DNA from: Thamnaconus septentrionalis
Taxonomy: Eukaryota; Chordata; Actinopteri; Tetraodontiformes; Monacanthidae
Direction: 5' to 3'
NCBI GenBank assembly: GCA_009823395.1
Contig: CM020507.1
Span: 14,312,001 to 14,376,000, forward strand
DNA length: 64,000 nucleotides
The notes beneath the pieces are model-generated. The model did no database searches and was not told the origin of the DNA. It worked only from the letters and a program-made list of their open reading frames with translations. Positions 11,960 through 27,468 of the stretch are shown here, piece by piece. The position numbers and the translations under genes were made by a program. How positions within the stretch are numbered: position 1 is the first letter of the stretch; the number at the start of each line of letters is the position of its first letter.

Positions 11960-13560
11960 GCACAGCCACTGTAACTGTCATCCTGTTAGTATGAGTCCAG
12001 AGACTCACTGGGGCCTCTGTCATTATCCTTGCAGGACATTAAGGTTCATCTACGGCTGCCTGCAAAAGTCTGTGCAGCAAAAATGGCCCACCAACACCAC
12101 CATGAGGACGAGAGTCGTAAGGTAAACAACTTATGATAAAGGAGTGTGAGTGTATTCTAATGTTGAGGTTACAGCTTTGATCTGATCTGCATGTTTACGT
12201 CTGTCATTCTTTATCCAGCGGCTTCGTCTTCCTACGACTGATCTGTCCAGCCATCCTCAACCCCAGAATGTTCAACATCATTGCAGGTAAGTTTAAAAAA
12301 AAAAAAGCACATTGCAATTTTAAATAACAAAAATAAGAACTTTTTATAAGCACTTTGCTAACAGATCAAATAAGAACTTTTTATAAGCACTTTGCTAACA
12401 AATCAAGTAGCGGTAACACAAAAATAAGTAAGTAAACTGTACAAGACAAAACAATAACAGCAATACAGCCAGCCTTTGGCGATTATACAAATTCAATACA
12501 ATGGTACAATATATACAAATGAAACCCAAACATGAAAGCAGATGAATGTCTCTTCCTGTGAAGTCATTCTATTTCATTCTTGGTCTCTTTGTGCAGACCC
12601 TCCCTCATCTGCTGCCGGCAGGACCCTCACACTGGTGGCCAAATCAGTCCAGAACCTCGCTAACCTGGTTGAATTTGGTGCTAAAGTACGTTTTTTTTAT
12701 TGTTTTCATTGGGACATTTCGCAATGGCAACGTACAATCTTTAATTTAGGGATTGTTTTTCCTGATTTTTCTCTTCTTTAATTCCCAAAATCAGGAGCCC
12801 TACATGGAGGGCGTGAACCCTTTTATCAAAAACAACAAACACAGGATGATCATGTTTCTGGATGAGTTGGGGGTGAGTGAAACCCCCAAATAAATAAATA
12901 AATAAATAAATTCCTCAGCAGTCTTCTGGCCTCTTGTGAGTTAAAATAAACACCCTCCTGAAATGTTTGTCAGAACGTCCCCGACCTGCCCGAAGCCACC
13001 GAGCACTTTAGGACGGACCTGTCCCGGGACCTGGCCGCTCTGCATGAGGTGTGCGCCGTGCACTCGGACGAGCTGCGGACGCTGAGCAACGAGAGGGGAG
13101 CACAGCAGGTCAGAGAGCGTCCGCGCACGTGCACGCCGCTCCTCGCGCTCGCTAAATTAGGCTGCGCTCAGACTGCAGGCGCGAATCTGATTCAAATCAG
13201 ATTCCTTCTCAAATCTGAGATGTCAAGTCAAATTTCTTTACAAAGCACATTTCATACGGCAAGTGTAAACTCGATGTGCTTAAAAATGCTCATAAATAAA
13301 ACAAATAAGAAAAATAGAAAATAAGTAGATGTTACATTTACACAAAAACATATAACATTAAAGACAGAAAAAAAAAACATTGGTAAAAGTAAGTGGTAAA
13401 AAATAATAATGATAATAATAATACTGTCTGAACGCGGCTTCAGTCTGATTTGATTTGTTTTGTTTCTCTCTTGCAGCATGTATTGAAAAAGCTGCTGGCC
13501 ATCACAGAGCTCCTCCAGCAGAAGCAGGCTCAGTATGCCATGTCCAACAGCAACAGGTAG
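3137..13560 (+). CDS. rasa1: rasa1, p120 Ras GTPase-activating protein (24 exons; 5' exon outside window)
   Basis: Cytosolic Ras GTPase-activating protein that docks on phosphotyrosine proteins and accelerates GTP hydrolysis by Ras. Exons: 3137-3289, 5589-5724, 6308-6378, 7203-7320, 7438-7469, 7687-7739, 7842-7992, 8075-8153, 8248-8371, 8464-8620, 8736-8823, 9080-9160, 9699-9856, 9945-10021, 10122-10294, 10393-10552, 11347-11489, 11768-11883, 12035-12121, 12219-12286, 12597-12685, 12795-12872, 12974-13108, 13477-13560. Every junction is AG/GT and phases join without a frameshift, giving 869 residues plus TAG (13558-13560). Mammalian RASA1 has about 867 residues from the same Trp to its end, so only the low-complexity N-terminal exon is missing. 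Domain order is SH2-SH3-SH2-PH-C2-RasGAP. Two single-residue insertions relative to human are visible, one early in the PH domain (LLFNKG) and one just before C2. The first base of exon 3137 completes a codon begun upstream. Boundaries were assigned by eye, by matching the remembered family sequence. Paralogue (a or b) is undetermined. Confidence 0.97.
3531..4021 (+). mobile_element. TTAA-flanked inverted-repeat element (MITE-like), 491 bp
   Basis: A perfect 23-bp terminal inverted repeat at 3531-3553 and 3999-4021. Each end starts or finishes with TTAA followed by AGCAGCTCTAGGTAAC. The TTAA termini suggest a piggyBac-like target duplication, though a TA duplication cannot be excluded. There is no internal gene. 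It sits in the rasa1 intron between the two halves of the first SH2 domain. Confidence 0.8.
6308..7320 (+). other. rasa1: rasa1 SH3 domain (exons 6308-6378 and 7203-7320)
   Basis: Visible residues 97-159 include the ALYDY-equivalent AILPYTKVPDTDE, then GDMFIVHNELDDGWMWVTN with the ligand-binding paired Trp residues, then EEQGLIVEDLVEEV. Length equals the mammalian SH3. The intron 6379-7202 has an A-run near 6648 and a T-run near 7052 but no other recognisable feature. Confidence 0.93.
7687..8153 (+). other. rasa1: rasa1 C-terminal SH2 domain (exons 7687-7739, 7842-7992, 8075-8153)
   Basis: A 32-bp exon at 7438-7469 (GREEDPHEGK) links SH3 to this SH2. The domain starts WYHGKITKTEAYNLLMT. Its phosphotyrosine-binding Arg lies in FLVRPSDNTPGDYSL, codon 7868-7870, visible residue 197, equivalent to human Arg377. 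It ends DDIIDHYKKEQIVEGYNLKEPV. The two SH2 domains flank the SH3 as in all p120 RasGAPs, which lets the protein grip doubly phosphorylated partners such as p190RhoGAP. Confidence 0.93.
8248..9160 (+). other. rasa1: rasa1 PH domain (exons 8248-8371, 8464-8620, 8736-8823, 9080-9160)
   Basis: The segment contains VDGREIYNTIRRKPKDAFY, then KKGYLLFNKG and KGKRWKNLYFILEG, then GLIDLSVCSVYGVHDSLFGR, then CFQVVVQHFSEEQYIFYFAG and a C-terminal helix with the PH-hallmark Trp (DWMKCLQTFC). The LLFNKG segment is one residue longer than mammalian LLKKG. A GT array starts five bases into the intron at 9165, directly against the 9160 donor. Confidence 0.92.
9699..10294 (+). other. rasa1: rasa1 C2 domain (exons 9699-9856, 9945-10021, 10122-10294)
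   Basis: Visible residues 415 to about 520 read as a C2 beta-sandwich: MLYVEEAHKLPVKYFASPYC, NIYLNSVQVAKTHPREGQNP, INRFEIGLSNKTKKSKESDI and LKGIEPGSLRVRARYSVEK. The exon 10122-10294 also begins the linker to the GAP domain (MPEEEYSEFKE). In the family this C2 contributes to membrane engagement and to GAP activity. The donor at 10294 is GTCTGC, weaker than its neighbours. Confidence 0.9.
10639..10682. repeat. 15-bp perfect hairpin in rasa1 intron
   Basis: GATATCAACTTTGAA (10639-10653) and its exact reverse complement (10668-10682) flank a 14-base loop. This may be a transposon remnant or a folded intronic RNA. Confidence 0.7.
11899..11957. repeat. (CA)n microsatellite in rasa1 intron
   Basis: A pure CA array of about 59 bases that begins 15 bases after the splice donor of exon 11768-11883. 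Such arrays can influence splicing of the adjacent exon. Confidence 0.9.
12331..12404 (+). repeat. 37-bp tandem duplication
   Basis: Two near-identical copies, 12331-12367 and 12368-12404, each with ATAAGAACTTTTTATAAGC and ACTTTGCTAACA. They lie in the rasa1 intron 12287-12596. Confidence 0.8.
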
Positions 13561-14530
13561 TACTGCACCGCCCCTCCCCCCCCCCCCTCCATCCACCACC
13601 ACCACCACCACCTCCTCCTCCTCCGCCGCCTCCATCATCCCATCCCCGCGCCGAAGTCTCCTTCGCCGGAACGCAGCCAAGAAGGAGGCGTTCGCATGCT
13701 CCGCCCCTCCCACCCCGCCCCCATCGCCATCCATCATGTTCTTCGTGTGATCGCCCCGCCCACACATGCATCCCCAGCCCACCCGCCCGCCCACCCACCC
13801 ACCCACCGACTGCCATCTCGCAGCACAAGAGAGCTATGCAACAACAGCAGCAGAGTACAACAAACAGTTCCTTGAAAGGGCAAATAGATTGAAAAATCAA
13901 AAAGCACCAGTGACTGACGAAACAATATTTCCCCCCTCGAACTGTCTGTTCTCCAGTCTGACTCGGGTACAATTAACTCCCTTCATGTCGAGGGCCAAAT
14001 ATTAAGAGTTCAAGAGGTTTTCTTTGTACCTGGTTTGTGTTTTGATAGCACATGTTGCCAAAGTGACCCCCACCCCCGTCCTCCACATCCTGCTCAATGA
14101 GGAAACTGACATGAAGAAGCAAGTTCTCAGCCCACCACCTCCTTCTCCTCCTCCCCATCCCCCCACCCACCTTTCTTGTAACTGGATTATGAGCAATGAT
14201 GCTTTTTATACTGCGATTGACTGATTTTATCCTAAAGGTTGTGACAATATCCGCAAAGTGCTGATACTAGCAATTCTGTCTATTTGTCCTTTTATCTTTC
14301 CTTGTTTTCTAGATTGAAACAAAGTCTTGCAGAAAAGTATGGTTATTTTATATTAATAAATTCTCTTGCTGGAATCATGAGTTTATAAGTGAGATGAGCT
14401 GAATTTGTTTTCCTTCTGATTGTATCAGCTATTTTTTTTTTTTTGATTATTTGGTTAAGTCTTTTTTTATCTTTTCAGTGTCAGCAAGACATAATCAGAG
14501 AAACCAAGTAAAATAAAAGTGTTTACAGCA
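13561..14530 (+). other. rasa1: rasa1 3' UTR, C-rich at its start
   Basis: After the TAG stop the transcript is strikingly C-rich: a C12-type run near 13579-13591, CCACCACCACCACC, and CCACCCACC repeats around 13783-13808. The later part is AT-rich with T-runs. Canonical AATAAA hexamers are at 14355-14360 and 14512-14517. The second is followed by a T-tract (14536-14547) and is the better end. Long open frames on either strand here are by-products of the skewed composition. Confidence 0.7.
14512..14517 (+). terminator. Probable rasa1 polyadenylation signal AATAAA
   Basis: AATAAA lies 952 bases past the stop codon, with a T-rich tract 18-30 bases downstream, as for a vertebrate poly(A) site. 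An earlier AATAAA at 14355-14360 is an alternative. Confidence 0.55.
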
Positions 14531-14599
14531 GTAATTTTTTTTTTTTGGAATAGTACAGACTGTATCAGACATGCATGCACTTATTAAAAAGTTTTTGTA

Positions 14600-14861
14600 A
14601 AGTAGATCACAGACTGGTTTATTGTTGCCCGGCAAAAGTGGAGAAACAGATGCACCAGAAGAAGACGAAATGTAAGAAAATATCTTTAATACAACTGAAC
14701 AAAAGGAAAACTCCAGCTTCAGTCATCTTGTAGGAAAGTCAATATAATATACATTCATCTCAAAATCTTAATGTGTTTTTTTTTTGGGTAAATGAAATTT
14801 CAAGATTGTAGTATATTGACACTTAAAATGTAACAACACTGTTTCACTCCAAAACTACATC
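14600..14861 (-). other. ccnh: ccnh 3' UTR with two candidate poly(A) signals
   Basis: On the - strand, ATTAAA lies at 14690-14685 and AATAAA at 14623-14618. Either would end the transcript 60 to 160 bases from the probable rasa1 end at about 14530, so the two genes converge with almost no spacer. Confidence 0.5.
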
Positions 14862-19742
<4,881 letters not shown>

Positions 19743-20060
19743 GACTTGCTTCCACGAATCACCAAAACAACGTCGGCAGCAAAGCACGAAACAAGCTAGC
19801 TTACTAACGCCTTGAGACAGGTGTCACAAATTTCTTTCGCCAATTAGTCTATATTATTGAAAGTAACTCCAAATACGGAATGCAGTTGACTTTGCAGAAA
19901 AAAAAATTGCAGTTGGTAAGCTTTCTCATACAACGAACTAACTCTTCAAACAGCAGCTAAAAATATATTTATATTCAGAAAAAATATAGAAATACTGTCG
20001 CGTCTCTTCTACGTCATCCTTGCGCTTGTTGGTGACGTACTACCGTAATCTCAGTGTAGA
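19743..20060 (-). promoter_or_regulatory. ccnh promoter / 5' UTR region with paired CRE-like motifs
   Basis: The region upstream of the cyclin H ATG has no obvious TATA box near a start. ACGTCA at 20011-20016 and TGACGT at 20033-20038 are CREB/ATF half-sites in opposite orientation. The transcription start is probably between 19760 and 20040. Placement is inferred from position only. Confidence 0.4.
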
Positions 20061-20423
20061 ATGCGCACGGAAAATTTTAAAGCCCACCCTTCTCTTATTA
20101 TTTCGGTAGCACACACGCACAGGCAAGCGCTCTGTCACACTCTGCCAAAAATAGACACTCATTTAGCCTAATGACCAACATCAGGTGTGATAGAGCCCAT
20201 CTGTTGCACTGAATTCCATTGCTTTAGCCGAATTAACGACTTCACCTTCTAAATCAAAAGAAGCCCAGTTCAACTTCGGCCAAAACTTCATACTCATTTC
20301 GCCGGTTCGTGTAGGATAAACAACTTCGCAGGGTTTTCCCCCCCCGTCCCTTTAAACGGGCCGTGTGAGAGAAATTGAATTACGCAGTGTGTTTAGTCGG
20401 CGCCACTCAACCCCCAACCGGTC

Positions 20424-20508
20424 TTGCCTTATAAGGCAATTTGCATAAACATGAGTAATTTATGAATAATAAATGCGCTTGCATTCAGTGGGAGCCGTTA
20501 ATTTGCAT
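20424..20508. promoter_or_regulatory. SRF/POU motif cluster with 16-bp palindrome
   Basis: A perfect palindrome TTGCCTTATAAGGCAA (20424-20439) contains a consensus SRF CArG box CCTTATAAGG (20427-20436). The octamer ATTTGCAT follows at 20439-20446 and again at 20501-20508, with homeodomain-like TAATTTATGAATAAT between. Motif identity is read directly; function is inferred. Confidence 0.5.
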
Positions 20509-20559
20509 ATCACCGCCGCTACAGTTTTATTTCCTTAGCGCCGTGTTATCGCGGCGCCC

Positions 20560-21252
20560 CTCGTCCTGCTCAAAAACCAAACACACGCCGCTTTAACAGG
20601 TACGTGCCAAACACTTTTAATATCTTTATTTCCGCGTGTGCGACCCTGTGTCTGCGCTCGGTCCGTCCGGCTGTCTGTCTGTCTGTCTGATAGGGGCTTA
20701 TGAACCTTTTTTGTGTGTGTGTGTGTGTGTGTGCGTGTTGTGCACCCGGCTCACACCTACAGCAGCTATCCATCGCTCGGCGTCGCCCTGCACAGATTGC
20801 ATAAACATGAAGTGGCGATGCATTATTGATGAGACGGTGGCAGCGTTTACTGTAGCGGCGCGCGTGCGTGTGTGCGCGCGCTGCCATGGCAGGCAGGGGC
20901 GTAGTTTGGCTGGTGCTTGAGCGGGCTGCGACGGTGCACGTGTGCGTCCACGCGGTCAGTCAGTGAGTGCGACCCCCCGAAAAAACAAAACAAAACAAAA
21001 CTCTTCTTCTTCTTCTTCTTCTTCTTCTTCTTCTTCTTCTTCTTCTTCTTCTTTCTTCTCGTGTTGCTGCTGCTGCCGCTTGACTTCATTGCGCGCGGCA
21101 ATGGAGACGACTTATTTTTCCTTCTGTCTTATCTGCTGCTGAATAAAATAGCCACTGGCGTTACATTTATATTTATAGCAAGCAGAGTCTGGACCCGCAG
21201 CCTAATGCAGCTATATCTACTGCTGGAGCTGCAAGTAAAACTTCAGTGGTCA

Positions 21253-21339
<87 letters not shown>

Positions 21340-21400
21340 TGGGTGGGTGGGGGGTGTTTTGGGGACGCTGGTGAGTCTCCAAAGGTTGAACCTTTTTGCA
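20560..21400. repeat. CpG-rich stretch followed by CTT and GT arrays
   Basis: 20620-20960 is CpG-rich with GT tracts and TGTC repeats. A (CTT)n array spans about 21003-21054. A GT array of 75 bases spans 21255-21329. No gene is seen. Open frames across the arrays encode only simple repeats. Confidence 0.8.
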
Positions 21401-21956
21401 AGCTGACAGGCAGTGTTGAATGGCCGATAAACCTTCAGGTGAGGCCAGATGAATGATCCCGGGGCCTCCCTGATCAAGTTACACTCATCCGCACCGACTC
21501 CATTCCGCATCCCCCCCCTCCACCCGTGTGCGTGCCTACTAATATTTCCCGGGGAAGTGATGGAGAATTGTGCGGACACACAAAACTGAGGCGTCACCTT
21601 GGCGGCACACACCTTTTGTGAGCTGCTAACGTTGACGCGGGAGGAGGCTAATCCCCGAGTTGCTGTCTTGTACGGGAGAGAGAGGGAAAAAAAATCATTT
21701 GGAAATAACCTTGACGACGATGCGGATCATTTCTCTGACCAGTGAGTCAACCTAATCTGCTTTTCGACTCCTTAAAGTACTTTTCTTTTTTTTTTTTTAG
21801 AGTGCGCTTCCGTGGCGTTCAATTACTCTCGGCTTCACACACCAACAAATGCAATCAGACCTCCCCGCGTGTGCATATTAATTATCCTGCTCTGCATCCT
21901 GCGCAAACGCCCCCCCAAACCCCCCCCCACCACCACCGCCCCACACTAATGCTGCC

Positions 21957-21970
21957 GTCACCATGGCAAC
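21957..21970 (+). promoter_or_regulatory. RFX X-box motif
   Basis: GTCACCATGGCAAC fits the RFX consensus GTNRCC-N-RGYAAC with a two-base spacer. Confidence 0.4.
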
Positions 21971-22373
21971 CCAGAGTGGCAGCGCTGATGTCAGAGTCTC
22001 CTCCAAGGACACTCGTGCAGGCGCCGGGTCAGGTGATGCGTGCCGCTGCTGCTGCTGCCGCTGCCGGGCACGTCCTGACACCCAGGCACAAAATGGCCGC
22101 ACCGTTTGCTCCACAGCCGTATAGGAAGATTTGCAGGATGCGTTCGTTTTTGCTCCCTCCTCCTTTTTGATTCCGATGATGAGGAAGAAGCGGCGTAACC
22201 CCGGTGGAATTTAAGCATCCGTCTTTGCTGCGGCTCAAATGCAGTCCAACGGGTGTTGGTTGGTTTCCCAGTTGGCATCAAGCATCCGAGTCGTTTTTCT
22301 ATTTTAGCGTTTTATTTTTTTCTTCCTCTTTTACCCCTCCCCCTTCAACACTCAAGCACAATTCACCCTCACC

Positions 22374-22404
<31 letters not shown>

Positions 22405-23617
22405 CCTGCCTGTCTCTAATTGAGCTTTGTGTCTACCTCCATCTCCATTCAAATCAGGGGCCATTTGCATACTGCCGCGGCGCGCCGGACAGCTTCCCCA
22501 GCTGTACAGTACAGAACTAAATGAGGAACACAGACCCACTTTGCGTGCCGTGAATACTAAGCAGCCGCGAGAGTCATTTCCCCCTTTTTCCTGAAAAGGC
22601 TGCTACCTGAGAGATGAGGAGGCGCCAGCAGGCAGGAGGGAAGGATGCTCGTGGGCAAATCAGCGTATTCAAAGCAAGGCAGGCGGAGGGAAGAAGCCCG
22701 TGTACTGTTGGAGTTTGCTGTATTTTTACATATATATTTAGATTTATATAAACCGGGCCACCTCAGAGGGTTTCATAACTGAGATTTGACGTTTAAAAAA
22801 AGAGGAAATTGGCCGTTGAAGCCAATTCCACGAGAATTCCATGTTCAGACTGCAACGCTTTCGAGCTCCATTCTAAGTGAGTTTAAATTAATAGAGACAT
22901 TATATTTTGGCTTGAGTCTGACATCGCTGCTCCTGTCTTGCTCACATATTTGCCCATTTTAGCCCAGGCCCAGCCTGCCTCTGACGCCAGTGCACGTTGG
23001 GGCCTTTACCTTGAGTCCTCTCGCTCCTCGGCAAAGAGGCTCGGCGTCGGTATATTCCACAGACATTTTGCTTGAGTGCACGTTATTATGTTGCTTTTTT
23101 GATGCACTCCAAAACCACACTTAACAGAATGTGTTAAGCACACCCTTAATGGGAACCTTTAAACCCCAAGGCCAATTTTCATTTCTGGCATATTGGTAGG
23201 GATTTGTGACATTTCAACTCATTTCAGGATTCAATCAAAGCCATAGCTCTAGGGGGAGCAGAAATGGCACGCTCTTTATGGCAAATCCAACTGTCCTTGG
23301 TGCGCTCTGTGCATACAACTTCTTCCTCCACACTGGGACCAGTGAGAATTGAGTGAAATTTAATGAGCCATTTAACTTCACCTTGAAGAAAAATGCAGAT
23401 AGTGCTAAAATATATATGTATGTATGTATGTATATATATATATATATATGTATATCTATATATCTATGTCTATACACACACACACACACACACACACACA
23501 TGCATATGACTGTCCTTTCTTTGTGTTCAGATGAAAATGTCTTATTTAGAAAACAAAATCACTTTCTTATTTGTAAGGCTCTAAAAATAAATTACTGAAG
23601 TTGAACACTTGAACACG

Positions 23618-23653
<36 letters not shown>

Positions 23654-24183
23654 ATTGAATGAATCACAGAGGACAGTGTGAGGTGAAACGGTTCCATGAG
23701 GACTTTGGTGCTCCAACATCAAAAGATCCTTAATAAACATCCCTCTATTCTCAGTTTGTGCAAAACACAGACAGGCTGTTTGCCAGAAACAGCTACATGT
23801 AATTAGCCATAACCGTGCTATATTTTTTTGTGTAGCATTTATTTCTTTTTTTTAACATTAATATCTGAAAATAATGATTTGAATATTTCAAGTGTAGTCA
23901 CAATTGTAAATAGAATTTCATTGGCTAAAAGTTCATTTTGAAAAAAAGCCGACTTCTCAAGGAACAAAATTCAGATAAAAATGTTAACTGAACTCTGAAC
24001 ACGAGTATTTTTCTGAGAATTTGTTATTAATAGATATGTTTAATTAAATAGCAAATCTTTGCTTAATACATACAATTTTGCGTGTATGTTTCTGAAGTGT
24101 GTGTGTGTGTGTGTGTGCCCGCGCGCGCCGACGAAAGATTTTCTTAAATCCTTTTAAATGTGCCTTCAATGAGAGATTTTGCA

Positions 24184-24200
24184 TCTTAATCTAATTAAGA
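24184..24200. promoter_or_regulatory. Homeodomain-type inverted repeat
   Basis: TCTTAAT and ATTAAGA flank CTA, a perfect 7-bp inverted repeat carrying TAAT cores. Possible dimeric homeodomain site; function unproven. Confidence 0.3.
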
Positions 24201-24277
24201 GCTAGATGCCAGCATATAGATGAAGAATTATGAGCTTGAAAACGAAGGGGGAGGGGAGCCACGTTTGATCAAGTCAT

Positions 24278-24290
24278 GTTGCCCGGCAAC
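24278..24290 (+). promoter_or_regulatory. Perfect RFX X-box palindrome
   Basis: GTTGCCCGGCAAC is a perfect inverted repeat with a one-base centre, the strongest X-box in the window. Confidence 0.5.
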
Positions 24291-24349
24291 CGAGGCCATT
24301 TATTTCAGACCAAAAAAAAAAAAGCCCTTTAAGATTTAATAATCGGGTT

Positions 24350-25980
24350 GTCTGCATTAAAATGCAAAGCAGACTGTCAGGCTGCATCTGAAGGACAGCA
24401 AAAATTAGTCGGGGTAATTTCCAAACCTACAGGTGAATGGCTGACCTTCGGCAGTGAGTGCCTGTCAAAACCAACACTCAGGCGCCGCAAATCACACAAA
24501 ATAAGCTCCCTGGGTACGGCTTTGAAAAATTAAATGGACAAAATTGTACCATATGCACACAGTGTGTATTTTTGTTTTATTGAGCTAAGTCACTTTGTAA
24601 TTTTAAAGCCACTGCAAATCTCCATTTGAATTTCCTGCTGAGGAAAATTCACAGCTTGGGAGGGCCGTGCATTCCTAAAAGGTAAAAGTAAAACATTGTG
24701 ATAGATATTTCTTTTAAAAAAAAGAACAGGTTAACTCCTGAGTGTTCAGTATAGAAATATAAAAGGTCAGAAATACATCTTTTACCATTTTTAATTACCA
24801 GTGTATTTTGGAAAGCTTGTCATCACTCCCCGGAGTGTTTCTGATAGCTGCCTGTTTTTGGGATTTTTTTTTTTTGTCCTCCACCCAATAATCACCGGCA
24901 CCCTCTCTTTTGTTTTCCTAATCACCGCCTCCTTTGTCAGAGAGTGTTCTCGTAAGTGCATCAATCCCTGCTGGAGTGCACAGAGGGCTTCCTGTGGACT
25001 TCCCGCCGACTCCGACAAAAAGCCCCGTCAGGTGGATCAGCCATTTATCACCAGTCCACAAATGTGATGTTTAAAACACAGGGATAATTCCAAAGCACCC
25101 CTGTGTGCCCCACAAATTGCACACGGTTTATCCTGCAAATGTCACTGACGTCGTGTGGAACTTTTTGCAGGAAACAGATAAAATGTTATTTGGAACCTTT
25201 GCTTGTTTGAATCTCATCATGGCATCCTTTTTCAAAATATAAATGACATGACAAAAAAAACCAACATACTTTTTAATTTGATTTCAAGAATGCTTGTTCT
25301 TTTTTTCTTCTTTTTTACTGCCAACAAAATAATAGTAATAATAATGGTGATGATGATAATAATGGTTTAGCAGTAATAATAATATTAGATCATTCTTGCC
25401 CTTTCTGTTTCTGCACCTTTAATGTATCTGTTTTAAAATAGAAACAATGCCACCTTCAAGGTCTAATTGAATAATGCCCTCTTGTGGTCCTGACGTGATA
25501 TTATAGCAGATATGAAGCAGGTGCTATTTGGCATAATTAATGTCGTCTTAATCCACATGTTCTAATGCTTTTTTGTTTTTTGTTTTTTTATTGGTATCAA
25601 AGCAACCCTTCTCTTCCAAAAATGATGCATATTTTTATCTTGTCCCTTTGTGCATTTTTTTTTTTTTTTTTGGAAATATAAATGAAAAAAGAAACCTCCA
25701 CCTATGCAAACACACTGTCACACGCTCTGAAACACACACACACGCACGCACACACACACGCAGGAACAAATGATGGGAACTACACTGCCTTCTCACTAGA
25801 TGGGGCAAGAGCATCATTTTATTGACACTGAACTGATAACGCCCCATATCGCTGCTGTATTTCCCCCCCTTTGAGAAATCTGTGCTTTAATTCTGTAGAT
25901 ATTTGATCAGGCTGGATCAAGGATGAGGTCGAGGTATACATCACCGACGCCTGTCTGAAGGCAACGCTGGAATTTAGAAT

Positions 25981-26012
<32 letters not shown>

Positions 26013-27433
26013 AGTGTGAGTGTGTTGCATTGTGTTTGTGCACAATGTGCAGCCCATCTCGCACTGTCTGAACGCTCACCGTGGATATTTGTCTGAATCC
26101 AGTGTTTGTATTACACAAAATAGCTTTATGAAAAACAAGTTTTGGGCACAGCAGTACAATATTTCTTCTTCTTCATCATCTTTCTTCCTCGTTTTTTTTC
26201 CTGTCCGTGCATACTGCTATATTCGCAGTCTCAAAATTGTGTTTCTGTGTGATTCATAAAGTTTCTCATCTCCGCCCTCTCCCCACCCCCTCCCTCCTCC
26301 TCCTCTGCCACCACTGTCTTCCTCCCCTGCTTTGTATATTCATTGGAGGGTAGCATATCATTATCTCATGGTTGTGTTATGGCCTGCTGTTGTTCCTGCT
26401 GCCCCGGCTCCTCAGCGTGCCTGAATTGGCATGGGAAAGGGAGACGGAGAGCTTAACGGCCAGAACTGTGAGGTTCTGTGGAGATGACAAGTAGCTCCTT
26501 GATTAACTCATAGGCTGGCCGAGCGGACACACTGCGTTCTTTATTCATTTCCCTTGTCCTTTTCTTTGAGAAAGAGACCCAATAGGGCCCAGCAGGTGAA
26601 TGTAAAGAAACGCAAGAGGACTCCCCTCTGATCAGTCCTTTCAGAGTCAGACAATGGGCCGGCCCACCTCTTGTACAGCTGCATTAAAAACCTGATTAAA
26701 GTTCTTCCTGTTAGCGATTGATTGAGGATGCAAAGCTAAAACCAACAAAAAGCCCACACTGCCGAGGCCAGATAATGACCGGGCCCCACCTACAAAGCAC
26801 GGGCTTCAAATGATTAGCGCGCTTTTGTTTTCTTAGGAGGTGTGTAAGTGTGTTTTTGTCAAGGAGTGTGTGTGTGTGTGTGTGTGTGTGTTATAGCTGG
26901 GGAAAGGCTCTACAGATAGTTGACAGATCTCTCTAATTAATGTAGACCAAAAAAAAAAACAACAAAACCGTCTTTCTTTCTTTCTTGTGAATTTCTCTTC
27001 GCCCTGGAAACTGTGCCACATGGCCCAAAGCAAATTCATTTCAAATTTTGGGCCTACACCATCACCATTTATATTGTACATCATTTATTGCACTCCAGCT
27101 TTTTGGATTTTATTGGACATAATAATGAAAATTTACTGTTTTTTTAAGTAGTAACGTAGAATTGAAGGGCAGGTGCCACCCAGCTAAATAATTTATTTGA
27201 CGAGGTGTCTGTGATTTAATGTACTTAAAGGAAAAATCACCCTACATGCGCCGTTCACGTCTGCTCGAACTTTCACGTCGTAATCACGTTTTAATGTGTG
27301 CATTTCTAAACACTCTTGTCATTGTTATGTAAACAGCCTTTTTTGCATGTTAATCCTTTTACGGGGGGAACGTCACGGAGAGGCATGACGACGTGGGAAG
27401 TGATTTGTAGACGCTGAGAAGATTTTGACAATA

Positions 27434-27468
<35 letters not shown>

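Larger units (their letters stand above)
10393..13108 (+). other. rasa1: rasa1 RasGAP catalytic domain (exons 10393-13108)
   Basis: The catalytic arginine finger lies in TLFRATTLASTLMEQYMK, codon 11367-11369, visible residue 611, equivalent to human Arg789. The structural FLR motif is in GFVFLRLICPAILNPRMF (exon 12219-12286, Arg at visible residue 725). Downstream helices include LVAKSVQNLANLVEFGAKEP, MEGVNPFIKNNKHRMIMFLD and LRTLSNERGAQQ. All residues known to be needed for catalysis in this family are present, so an active enzyme is expected. Introns are short; 10553-11346 (794 bp) holds a 15-bp perfect hairpin and 12287-12596 holds a 37-bp tandem duplication. Confidence 0.95.
21400..24350. 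other. Non-coding gene desert, segment 1
   Basis: No exon supported. Holds an RFX-type X-box (21957-21970), CT array (22381-22404), octamer ATTTGCAT (22463-22470), TA/GTAT and CA arrays (23411-23500), a second CA array (23619-23650), a MEF2-consensus CTAAAAATAA (23581-23590), a GT array (about 24098-24116), an ATTAAG inverted repeat (24184-24200) and a perfect X-box (24278-24290). Confidence 0.6.

Noticed and set aside
13252..13972. Long frames antisense to the rasa1 3' UTR
   Set aside because: Explained by the C-rich strand; they encode Gly/Val runs.
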